From assembly GCA_025059715.1 (NCBI GenBank), contig JANXCE010000015.1, positions 1-45,542 of the forward strand: a DNA stretch of 45,542 nucleotides, written 5' to 3'. The DNA is from Caldimicrobium sp. (GTDB taxonomy: Bacteria > Desulfobacterota > Thermodesulfobacteria > Thermodesulfobacteriales > Thermodesulfobacteriaceae). Below are positions 37,263 through 44,356 of this stretch, piece after piece. A program made the translations under genes and the position numbers. The stretch's first letter is position 1, and each line of letters starts with the position of its first letter. Below the pieces are notes generated by a model that was not told the DNA's origin, ran no database searches, and worked only from the letters and a program-made list of their open reading frames with translations.

Positions 37263-38491
37263 GCTTTATAAAAGGTTTAAAGTGTAGGGAATGTGGAAGA
37301 GCCTATCCTAAAGACCCCCTCTTTGTATGTGAATGGTGTTTTGGACCTTTGGAGGTTGACTATGATTATGAGGCTATCGGAAGGGTTTTAACCCGAAAGG
37401 TCATAGAAGGACGAAATCCCCACATGTGGAGGTATAAAGAGCTTTTACCTATAGAGGGAGAGCCTGTTTGTGGTTTACACACGGGGTTTACACCTCTCTT
37501 TGAAGCTAAGAATTTAGCTCAGGCCTTAGGGATTAAAAGATGCTATGTAAAGGATGACTCGGTTAATCATCCCACTCTCTCTTTCAAGGATAGGGTAGTG
37601 GCGGTAGCACTTTCTCGAGCTAAGGAATTTAACTTTAATACTGTGGCCTGCGCTTCCACAGGTAACTTAGCAAATGCAGTTGCTTCCCATTCCCGTGCCA
37701 GTGGATTTGAGTGCTATGTCTTTGTGCCCTATGATCTTGAGCTATCTAAAATAGTTTCCTCTCTTATATACGGGGTAAACTTAGTTGCGGTGGAAGGTAA
37801 TTATGACGATGTGAACCGGCTATGTGCGGAGATTGCTATGAATCTTCGCTGGGCCTTTGTAAATGTAAACTTAAGGCCCTATTATGCGGAAGGGTCTAAA
37901 ACTTACGGTTTTGAGATCGCGGAACAACTGGGTTTCAGAGCCCCTCAAAACATCGTTATACCTGCTGCCTCAGGCTCTCTGGTGACAAAGATTTATAAGG
38001 GCTTACAGGAATTTTATCAACTGGGTTTAATCCCAGAATTCAAGACTCGCTTTTTCTTAGCTCAAGCAGAGGGTTGCTCTCCCATTGTTCAAGCTTTTAA
38101 AGAGGGGTCTCCTATTATTAAACCGGTGAAACCTAAAACTATTGCCAAATCTATTGCCATAGGTAATCCTGCCGACGGGATTTATGCCCTGGATATCCTA
38201 AGAAAGACCAAGGGCTATGGGGAAGCGGTTTCCGATGAGGAGGTGGTCGAAGGTATTAAACTCTTAGCAGAAACAGAGGGTATTTTTACTGAAACCGCAG
38301 GAGGAGTAACTGTTGCGGTCACTAAGAAACTCATCGCTAAGGGTATCATAAAGAGAGACGAAGAGGTAGTAATTTGTATCACTGGAAATGGGCTTAAGAC
38401 CCAAGAGGCGGTGCAAAATCATCTAAAGGAGGTGATTAGGATAAAACCCTCTTTGGAAGAATTTAAAAAACACTTAAAAGGAGGTGCATAG
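37259..38491 (+). CDS. thrC: Threonine synthase or threonine-synthase-like PLP enzyme
   Basis: The 410-residue protein has an N-terminal zinc ribbon with Cys9, Cys12, Cys24 and Cys27 (CRECGRAYPKDPLFVCEWC) and a PLP fold. DDSVNHPTLSFKDRVV near residue 100 carries the PLP Lys. ACASTGNLANAVASHSRA lies near 130 and VIPAASGSLV near 235. The standard reaction makes threonine from O-phosphohomoserine. It sits inside a sulfur-carrier operon, between the JAMM peptidase and ThiS-like genes. I therefore consider an additional or alternative role in homocysteine formation from the same substrate; this is inference. Confidence 0.88.
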   Translation: MSFIKGLKCRECGRAYPKDPLFVCEWCFGPLEVDYDYEAIGRVLTRKVIEGRNPHMWRYKELLPIEGEPVCGLHTGFTPLFEAKNLAQALGIKRCYVKDDSVNHPTLSFKDRVVAVALSRAKEFNFNTVACASTGNLANAVASHSRASGFECYVFVPYDLELSKIVSSLIYGVNLVAVEGNYDDVNRLCAEIAMNLRWAFVNVNLRPYYAEGSKTYGFEIAEQLGFRAPQNIVIPAASGSLVTKIYKGLQEFYQLGLIPEFKTRFFLAQAEGCSPIVQAFKEGSPIIKPVKPKTIAKSIAIGNPADGIYALDILRKTKGYGEAVSDEEVVEGIKLLAETEGIFTETAGGVTVAVTKKLIAKGIIKRDEEVVICITGNGLKTQEAVQNHLKEVIRIKPSLEEFKKHLKGGA

Positions 38492-38493
38492 CT

Positions 38494-38778
38494 ATGGCAG
38501 TAATAGTTAGGATTCCTACTCCACTACTCTCTTTGACTGGTGGTCAGAGAGAGGTGCAAGCAGAGGGCTCTACTTTAATGGATCTTATTGAGGATCTGGA
38601 AAGGAGATACCCTGGGATGAAGGAGAGATTATGCGATGAAGAGGGTAATCTGAGGCGCTTTGTGAATTTTTTTGTGAACGATGAAGATGTGCGTTTTCTC
38701 GAGGGTGCTAAGACTTCCCTAAAGGATGGAGATGTGGTCTCCATCGTGCCTGCCATTGCAGGTGGATTAAATCCTTAA
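38494..38778 (+). CDS. ThiS/MoaD-like sulfur carrier with capped C-terminus (GG-LNP)
   Basis: The 94-residue beta-grasp protein has the MoaD/CysO pattern: VIVRIPTPLLSLTGGQREVQ at the start, DLIEDLERRYPGMKERLCD near residue 30, VRFLEGAKTSLKDGDVVSIV near 68, and the end VPAIAGGLNP. Active carriers end in free GG, which is adenylated and converted to a thiocarboxylate. Here three residues (Leu-Asn-Pro) follow the GG, so processing is needed. The JAMM peptidase two genes upstream is the obvious candidate. GGAGG precedes the ATG, 2 nt after thrC. Confidence 0.92.
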   Translation: MAVIVRIPTPLLSLTGGQREVQAEGSTLMDLIEDLERRYPGMKERLCDEEGNLRRFVNFFVNDEDVRFLEGAKTSLKDGDVVSIVPAIAGGLNP

Positions 38779-38792
38779 AAAGGAGGGAGAAT

Positions 38793-39032
38793 ATGCCTAA
38801 GATGTGGTTACATCTCATTTTTCCTGAAGAGCAAATTAAAAAACCGGTAATCTATAGGATGGCAGTAAAATATGGGGTTATTCCCAATATACGCCGGGCT
38901 AATGTTACCGAAACAACGGGAGAAGTGGTCTTGGAGCTCAGTGGCAAAAAGGAGGCCTTAGAAAAGGCAATTAAGTATTTGAAGAGGCTCAAAATCAAGG
39001 TTGAACCTATTACCGGAGACATTATAGAGTGA
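38793..39032 (+). CDS. NIL-domain protein
   Basis: The 79-residue protein consists almost wholly of a NIL domain (KMWLHLIFPEEQIKKPVIYR, then IPNIRRANVTETTGEVVLEL). The domain occurs at the end of the MetN methionine transporter and in proteins tied to homocysteine synthesis in anaerobes. It has no Fe-S motif of its own. Its position between the ThiS-like carrier and the ThiF-like enzyme supports a link to sulfur amino acids, perhaps as a sensor or binding partner. GGAGG precedes the ATG. Confidence 0.88.
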   Translation: MPKMWLHLIFPEEQIKKPVIYRMAVKYGVIPNIRRANVTETTGEVVLELSGKKEALEKAIKYLKRLKIKVEPITGDIIE

Positions 39033-39042
39033 GGTGTTATTT

Positions 39043-40182
39043 ATGAGTGAGGTCACCCTTAGTAAAGAGGAAATCTACAGATATAGCAGGCATCTCTTGA
39101 TTCCTGAGGTAGGAATAAAGGGGCAAAGGAGACTTAAGGCTTCAAAGGTTCTTATAATTGGCACTGGAGGACTTGGCTCTCCAGTTGCCCTCTACTTAGC
39201 GGCAGCAGGTGTGGGAAAGATAGGATTAGTGGACTATGATACCGTAGATGAAAGTAATCTCCAGAGACAGATACTTCATTCCCAACACACCATTGGCGTT
39301 CCCAAAGTAGAGTCCGCTAAAGAGAGACTCTTAGAGATAAACCCCTACATAGAGATCGAAACCTATCCAGTGCTTCTAAATAGAGATAATGTTTGGGATA
39401 TTTTAAAGGATTACGATCTGGTGATAGATGGCACTGATAATTTTCCTACAAGATATCTCTTAAATGATGCCCTTTACTTTTTGAACAAGCCTTTGATTTA
39501 TGGAAGTATTTTTCGTTTTGAGGGTCAGGTGACTGTCTTTTATGCCCAGAGGGGTCCCTGTTATAGGTGTCTTTATCCAGAGCCCCCACCTCCTGGAACT
39601 GTGCCTTCCTGTGCGGAAGGAGGAGTTTTTGGAGTGTTACCAGGGGTAATTGGAGCCCTTCAGGCAACTGAGGCCATAAAAATCCTTTTGGGTATAGGCA
39701 AACCCCTGATTGGCAAGCTTCTACTCTACGATGCCCTACACATGGAATTTAGACAACTTAACCTCAGGAAGGATCCCCATTGTCCTCTCTGCGGAGAAAG
39801 GCCCACCATTAGAGAACTCGTAGATTACGAAAATTTCTGTGGCGTGGAGCTACAACCGTCAAGCCCTGAGTACGAAATCTCGCCCCAAGAGCTTAAAGAG
39901 AAATTGAGCAGGGCTACTTCTCTGCAGATAATAGATGTTAGAGAACCCCATGAATGGGAAATTTGCAATCTTCCAGGGAGTTTATTTATTTCCTTAGAGG
40001 AGCTACCTTCAAGGATAGCGGAGCTTGATCCCACTAAGGAATACATAGTGGTATGCAAGGTGGGTAAACGCAGTTATAATGCCTTAGAGCTTTTGCTCGG
40101 AGCAGGCTTGAAAGCCTATCACTTAAAAGGAGGTTTGAATGCCTATGCTAAGGAAGTAGATCCAGAGATGCCCCTGTATTAA
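39043..40182 (+). CDS. moeB: ThiF/MoeB-like E1 adenylyltransferase fused to rhodanese
   Basis: It adenylates the C-terminal Gly of the sulfur carrier and supplies sulfur. The 379-residue protein has RYSRHLLIPEVGIKGQRRL near residue 10, the nucleotide-binding GTGGLGSPVALYLAAAGVG near 38, and DNLQR-like ESNLQRQILH. Zinc pairs are CYRC and CPLC, and the VPSCAEGGVFGVLPG loop lies near 188. The C-terminal rhodanese (about 280-379) has the active loop CKVGKRS. This is MoeBR/MOCS3-like architecture. The ATG at 39043 is preferred over a TTG at 39034 because GAGGTG is well placed. Confidence 0.92.
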   Translation: MSEVTLSKEEIYRYSRHLLIPEVGIKGQRRLKASKVLIIGTGGLGSPVALYLAAAGVGKIGLVDYDTVDESNLQRQILHSQHTIGVPKVESAKERLLEINPYIEIETYPVLLNRDNVWDILKDYDLVIDGTDNFPTRYLLNDALYFLNKPLIYGSIFRFEGQVTVFYAQRGPCYRCLYPEPPPPGTVPSCAEGGVFGVLPGVIGALQATEAIKILLGIGKPLIGKLLLYDALHMEFRQLNLRKDPHCPLCGERPTIRELVDYENFCGVELQPSSPEYEISPQELKEKLSRATSLQIIDVREPHEWEICNLPGSLFISLEELPSRIAELDPTKEYIVVCKVGKRSYNALELLLGAGLKAYHLKGGLNAYAKEVDPEMPLY

Positions 40183-40330
40183 AGGGATATAAGGCAAAAT
40201 GGCAATTACCTAAGTAGAATACTTAAAATGGCAACTTTGGGGCGATGGAGATGCTTAGTAAGCCCTTTCCTCCTTTGCCCTTCTCCTGCGTTAGTGCTTT
40301 GGTTTTTTTTATAGTTGATATGTGCGTGGA

Positions 40331-41188
40331 TTAGAAGATGTAGTCAAATAAGAGGCCACCAAGTAGAGCCAAAATAAACCAGGATGTTACATAGTAAATA
40401 ACTAATTTTAAAGGGAGAAATTTGAGAACGGCAGTGACAGTGGGAAGACAGATTCCGCTTCCAGCCAAGACAAAGACCATAGCTTGGCCTGAGGTTAAGC
40501 CTACCTCCATTAGGGCCTTAGCTATGGGCACTTCTTCACCAGAACATACATATATAGGTATAGATATTATAGCAATTAAAAAATAGGCCCAGGGATGACC
40601 TGCTAAACCCTTAAGGCTTTCCGGATTTAAAAAGGTTACCATAAGGGAGGCTATAATTAAGCCTATCAGGAGATACTTTCCTATACTTAGAGCCTCCCCT
40701 TTAAACTCTATAAAGATCATTTTAAAAGATCCTTTCTCCCTTGGAGCATACTCTACCTCAAGAGAAGGAGAGTTCTTTTTAAATAGACCCAGGCTCAAAT
40801 AGGCAATAACAAAGGAGAGGATAAAGGTGAAAAGGAGTCTAAAGAGTGTAAATTTAATGCCCAAAAGTCCAAGGGTTAAAAAAATTGAGACTGGAGAGAT
40901 CACCGGTCCAATCATCAAAAAAGATAACACCGGAGCATAATTTCGGGAAAGGTTATTTATAAAGTAGGCTAAGGGGACGACAGAGCAGGAACACACTGGC
41001 AAAAGCCCAGCTAATAAACCTGTTAGTAGTGGAGCGGATTTAGGAGAAGCTAAGGCTCTTTTTAAGTGATTGGGACCAAGATAGACCTTTAAAACACTGG
41101 TTACAAATACCGCAAGTAAAAAATAGGGTATTATCTCAACACTATATTCCCAAAAATTGGAAAAAAATTTATACAAAAGTTCCTTCAA
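40331..41188 (-). CDS. ArsP/UPF0718-type membrane permease
   Basis: The 285-residue polytopic protein has about eight helices. It has the family hallmarks LLPVCSCSVVPLAYFI near residue 59, MIGPVISPVSIFLTLGLLGI near 92, and IPIYVCSGEEVPIAKALMEVG near 210, ending with LAGSGICLPTVTAVL. Relatives export organoarsenicals or thiol-reactive metals; the substrate here is unknown. The only available start is TTG at 41188, without a clear ribosome binding site. It lies 44 nt after the selenoprotein stop on the same strand, so the two are probably in one operon. Confidence 0.88.
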   Translation of the reverse strand: MKELLYKFFSNFWEYSVEIIPYFLLAVFVTSVLKVYLGPNHLKRALASPKSAPLLTGLLAGLLPVCSCSVVPLAYFINNLSRNYAPVLSFLMIGPVISPVSIFLTLGLLGIKFTLFRLLFTFILSFVIAYLSLGLFKKNSPSLEVEYAPREKGSFKMIFIEFKGEALSIGKYLLIGLIIASLMVTFLNPESLKGLAGHPWAYFLIAIISIPIYVCSGEEVPIAKALMEVGLTSGQAMVFVLAGSGICLPTVTAVLKFLPLKLVIYYVTSWFILALLGGLLFDYIF

Positions 41189-41232
41189 TGTTAAACTAAA
41201 TTAGTCAATTTGTGTTTAATAGCGCATATTTT

Positions 41233-41691
41233 TTAATAGCGTATTTTTTGGGGATCCATACCGCCACAGCCGTTTTTAGCAAAGGGCATTTCACACCTTC
41301 CTTTATAACATCCATCTCCAGAAAACCCAGAGGGATTAATGAAAGCAAACCATTTTTGAACTCCGGCCCTTACTTCCTCGGCACTATATCCCTCTTTAAT
41401 CATCCATTTTGCCAGACCCATCCAGGATCTGTACATGTTGCATTCGCATCAGCAGGTTAGCGCGGTATGATCGGCACAACAAGGAGCAGGAATCTTAGAA
41501 AGGGCTCTTTCCAACACCTTTTGCTCCTTGGCAGTGAGTTTTAATTGAAAATAATAACCCATAAACCTCTCAGTCTCTCCTTTAACTTGACGAAATTCCG
41601 GAAGTGCTCGGGAGGAACCAATTAACGGCAAAGATAAAATGGCCAGGGCAAGGAAAAAAAGCAGAGTCTTTAAACCTAATAATTTAGTCAT
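41233..41691 (-). CDS. Candidate exported selenoprotein with in-frame TGA (Sec81)
   Basis: Two minus-strand ORFs in the same frame are separated only by a TGA at 41451-41449. Read through, they give 152 residues. AGGAGGTG sits right before the ATG at 41691. Residues 5-28 form a signal peptide or anchor, a helical part follows (35-67), then PCCADHTALTC, Sec81, then CECNMYRSW. After that comes a helical domain (86-120) and a Cys-rich end (GDGCYKGRCEMPF, NGCGGMD). Both halves have the same style and the TGA sits between cysteines. A SECIS-like stem-loop lies 24 nt downstream. The family is not named by me; a thiol/selenol redox or metal-binding role outside the cytoplasm is inferred. It lies between iscU and a permease. 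A nonsense mutation of a Cys codon is the alternative. Confidence 0.8.
41413..41431 (-). promoter_or_regulatory. SECIS-like stem-loop downstream of the in-frame TGA
   Basis: On the minus strand, CAGATCC (41431-41425), loop TGGAT (41424-41420), GGGTCTG (41419-41413) form a 7-bp stem with one G-U pair. The loop begins 25 nt after the TGA and has G as its second base. This matches the published bacterial SECIS pattern: a small apical loop with an early G, about 16-37 nt from UGA. The element lies in the coding sequence, as in bacteria. Confidence 0.68.
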
Positions 41692-41722
41692 AAAACACCT
41701 CCTAAAGAAGTAATCTTTTTGC

Positions 41723-42097
41723 TTATTTAGCCCCCTTTTTAGCTTTAAAATCATCTATGGCCTTTCTTAAGGCCTCTATTCCAAGCACGGAGCAGTGAAC
41801 TTTTTGCGAGGGAAGCCCCCCTATCTCCCTTAATATATCCTCTTTCGTTAAGGACAGAGCCTCTTGAAGCGATTTTCCCTTAACCATCTCCGTTAAGATA
41901 CTTGATACCGCAATAGCCGCCGCACAGCCAAAGGTCTTAAATTTAATATCCTCTATTCTATCATCCTTGACCTTAATAAAAAGATACATCATATCCCCAC
42001 ATACAGGATTTCCCTCTATACCAATTCCATCGGCATCTGGGATTTCTCCCACGTTTTTAGGATTCATAAAATGTTCCATTACCTTTTGGCTATACAT
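41723..42097 (-). CDS. iscU: Iron-sulfur cluster scaffold protein (IscU/NifU N-terminal type)
   Basis: This is a cytoplasmic scaffold on which Fe-S clusters are assembled. The 124-residue protein has YSQKVMEHFMNPKNVGEIPD at its start and the three ligand cysteines in EGNPVCGDMM (near 33), FKTFGCAAAIA (near 58) and KVHCSVLG (near 101). It lies 30 nt after iscS on the same strand and just before the selenoprotein gene. The many Fe-S enzymes in this window (Apr, Qmo, Nuo, IspH) would be clients. Confidence 0.95.
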   Translation of the reverse strand: MYSQKVMEHFMNPKNVGEIPDADGIGIEGNPVCGDMMYLFIKVKDDRIEDIKFKTFGCAAAIAVSSILTEMVKGKSLQEALSLTKEDILREIGGLPSQKVHCSVLGIEALRKAIDDFKAKKGAK

Positions 42098-42127
42098 AGG
42101 GTTTCCTCCTTTAGGGTATTTAAGAAC

Positions 42128-43327
42128 TTAATGAGGTGCACAGGCTCCCCATTTGTCCATATCTTTCCAGCCCTCTTTAAAAGGAGAGAGCTCTCTAAGT
42201 CTACTTACCACTTGCGGGAATTCAGAAACAACATAGTCAATATCTTCTTCGTTGTTATACTTGCTTAAGGCCATAAGGATTGAGCCCTGAATCAAGTGAG
42301 CAGGATACCCCATCGCACTAAGAACAGGAGAAGCCTTAAGGGCCTTTGAAGTGCAGGTTGATCCGCTGGATACGTAGATTCCCCTGTGAGCTAACATAAG
42401 TAACAGGGCTTCACCTTCGATAAATTCCACTATGAAACTTGCATGCCCTGGAAGCCTCTTCTCTGGATGCCCTGTTAAGTGAAGATGCTCAACCTTTTCT
42501 TGAAGGTTTTTAATTAGCTTCATTGAAAGATCACTCAAGTGGCTCTTCCATTGGGGTAGATTTTCTCTCACCAAGCGAGCGGCTTCTCCTAAACCCACAA
42601 TAGCGGGCACATTTTCCGTTCCTCCTCTGCGGCCTCCCTCTTGTATGCCTCCATAGATGAGGGGTTGTATTCTTACTCCCCTTTTAACATAGAGGGCTCC
42701 TGCTCCCTTAGGACCATAGAAGATATGGGCCGATAGAGAGAGACTGTGAACCCCGAGTTTATCCACCTTTACCTCCATTCTGCCTATAGCTGCCACACAA
42801 TCGGTATGCACAACTGCTCCTACCTTGGAAGCCAGTTTGACTACCTCTTCAATAGGCTGAATAGTACCCACCTCAGGATTAGCAAGTTGAATGGAGATCA
42901 AAATTGTCTCCTCCCGCAGGGCTCTTTCAAGAAAATTTAAGTCAATCACTCCATATCTATCTACAGGCACAAAGGTTACCTCAAAACCCTCCTTTTCTAA
43001 GGCTCTTGCAGGGTTGGTGATGGAGTGATGTTCCACAGCAGACACAATTATATGGTTCCCCTTTTTCCTATTAGCATAAGCTAAACCTCTTAGGGCAAAG
43101 TTGTTTGCCTCAGTTCCTCCAGAGGTAAAGATTAACTCGGAAGGCGAGGCTCCAATTAGTTTGGCCACCTCCTCGCGAGCCAACTCCACTGCCTCTCGGG
43201 CTTTGACTCCCATTGGATAGGGACTTAGGGCATTTGCAAAATTCTCCCTAAAATAGGGCCACATCTTTTCCAGCACCCTTTCATCCAGCAAGGTGGTTGC
43301 CATGTTATCTAAATAGACCTCTCTCAC
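42128..43327 (-). CDS. iscS: Cysteine desulfurase (IscS/NifS)
   Basis: This PLP enzyme takes sulfur from cysteine as a persulfide for Fe-S assembly and sulfur trafficking; NifS-like enzymes can also deliver selenium. The 399-residue protein has YLDNMATTLLDERVLEKM at the start, SAVEHHSITNPA near 98, and the PLP-lysine segment FYGPKGAGALYVKRG near 200. The active Cys loop SSGSTCTSKALKASPVL lies near 320. It has a C-terminal extension ending WGACAPH. The GTG start overlaps the tusA-like stop (GTGA) behind GGAGG. Confidence 0.95.
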   Translation of the reverse strand: MREVYLDNMATTLLDERVLEKMWPYFRENFANALSPYPMGVKAREAVELAREEVAKLIGASPSELIFTSGGTEANNFALRGLAYANRKKGNHIIVSAVEHHSITNPARALEKEGFEVTFVPVDRYGVIDLNFLERALREETILISIQLANPEVGTIQPIEEVVKLASKVGAVVHTDCVAAIGRMEVKVDKLGVHSLSLSAHIFYGPKGAGALYVKRGVRIQPLIYGGIQEGGRRGGTENVPAIVGLGEAARLVRENLPQWKSHLSDLSMKLIKNLQEKVEHLHLTGHPEKRLPGHASFIVEFIEGEALLLMLAHRGIYVSSGSTCTSKALKASPVLSAMGYPAHLIQGSILMALSKYNNEEDIDYVVSEFPQVVSRLRELSPFKEGWKDMDKWGACAPH

Positions 43328-43575
43328 TTTAGCCTCCTTATATACATTTTGTATACCTCTCCATCTTCAATAACACCTACAAATTCCTGCTCAAAGATCT
43401 CGCACCAGCGAGGCACATCCTCTAAAGCCCGATCATAGTCCGTTATCAGTTCCAGAATCTCCCCGGGGTTGATTTTCTTTATAGCGTCATTTAATTCCAA
43501 TAGATGTATGGGACACATGAGATGGACTATGTCTACAGTATGATGAACTTGGGGAGGTTCCTTTAAAAAACGCAT
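43324..43575 (-). CDS. tusA: TusA/SirA-family sulfur-carrier protein (CPxH variant)
   Basis: The 83-residue protein has the small TusA fold. The active-site stretch VHLMCPIHLLELNDAIKKI near residue 20 is followed by INPGEILELITDYDRALEDV, then a C-terminal strand. The canonical motif is CPxP; here the second Pro is His (CPIH), while the reactive Cys remains. It begins the operon tusA-iscS-iscU-selenoprotein-permease, fitting transfer of sulfur from IscS. The ATG at 43575 is preferred over a GTG at 43602 because AAAAGGAG is 8 nt upstream. Confidence 0.87.
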   Translation of the reverse strand: MRFLKEPPQVHHTVDIVHLMCPIHLLELNDAIKKINPGEILELITDYDRALEDVPRWCEIFEQEFVGVIEDGEVYKMYIRRLK

Positions 43576-43627
43576 CTTCTCTGCTCCTTTTAAAAGTGGC
43601 ACTCATTAGCTCAACTTATTTACTTAA

Positions 43628-43656
43628 TTTATATTTAATTTAAAAATTTAAATCAA
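43628..43656 (-). promoter_or_regulatory. Promoter of the tusA-iscS-iscU operon
   Basis: On the minus strand TTGATT (43656-43651) and TATAAA (43633-43628) are 17 nt apart in a very A+T-rich stretch upstream of the tusA-like gene. No IscR-type site was recognised. Confidence 0.55.
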
Positions 43657-43723
43657 TTTTCTAAAATTGCCAGAGATTGAGCCTAATTTTAAAAAATGCA
43701 TAAGTTTAAGGTTTCTCCTCCCC

Positions 43724-44316
43724 TGCATACATTCAAGGTCTTTTTAGCTTCTTACTAACCCCATCTCCCATCAAAAACTTTAAGATAAGATTTAGAAATG
43801 CTACAAGGACTTGAAGCCATTAAAGATGCATCCCAAAGAAAAGAAGTCGCCTTTAGACTAAAGGGCATAGAATTTCACCACTCTTTTGGCACAAAGGCCC
43901 ACAGATTGACCAAAGAGGAAATGCTCAAAGAGGTGGCGAATGAGGTAATAGCGTTTATCCTGAGTTAAAGGAGAGAACCTTTTCGCAAGGAGAAGCTTAA
44001 GCTCTTGGTGGATTGACTTTTATCGAATAGCATTGGGAGGGACTTTTGGAGTTTTGGAGTAAGTTTAAGGCAGAAGTTTCTTTTGAGCTAAGGGGTGTGC
44101 AAACTGAGCTTGAGAGGGAGGGAGTGGGTATATAGAAGGTTTAACAGGACCTTGGAAGAGGAGTTTATTGAGTATAAGGAGCTTATGAGGAATTTGATAT
44201 GGTAGAATACGGACGAGAGGGGGCAAAGTGGGTGTGGGAATGTATCGCCTTTGGAGTGGATTTGTTATAAATTTTATGAGAATTCCCCTCAGTCTAAAAT
44301 CATATGGACTTATACA
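43724..44316 (+). mobile_element. Relic C of an internally deleted IS481-like transposase element
   Basis: The left end is TGCATACATTCAAGGTC at 43724, with a second partial left end, TGCATAAGTTTAAGG, at 43697. The right end is the complement of TGTATAAGTCC, ending at 44316. Decayed frames give GLEAIKDASQRKEVAFRLK, IEFHHSFGTKA, TKEEMLKEVANEVIAFILS. The C-terminus reads SPLEWICYKFYENSPQSKI and then IWTYT, which resembles the end of rve-type transposases. Stops and a short duplication (ttttggagttttggag) break it. It lies between tusA-like (-) and aroC (+). Confidence 0.72.
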
Positions 44317-44321
44317 TTTTA

Positions 44322-44350
44322 TTGACTGATTATTGAAAGGTGCTTAAATT
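44322..44350 (+). promoter_or_regulatory. Possible aroC promoter at the edge of relic C
   Basis: TTGACT (44322-44327) starts 5 nt beyond the right end of relic C. The -10 is weak: TAAATT (44345-44350) after 17 nt, only 6 nt before the aroC ATG. AAAGGTG at 44336-44342 could be a distant ribosome binding site, which conflicts with a start point after 44350. The true promoter may therefore lie elsewhere. Confidence 0.3.
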
Positions 44351-44356
44351 AATGAT

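Noticed and set aside
40196-40234. Direct repeat AAAATGGCAA twice, 29 bp apart, after moeB
   Set aside because: Only two short copies, with no coding or regulatory context; compatible with chance in A+T-rich DNA.
41212-41460. An 82-codon plus-strand ORF covering the second half of the selenoprotein
   Set aside because: It is a shadow. The minus strand carries the coherent protein with ribosome binding site, signal peptide and conserved-looking Cys motifs; the plus frame has neither a ribosome binding site nor recognisable features.
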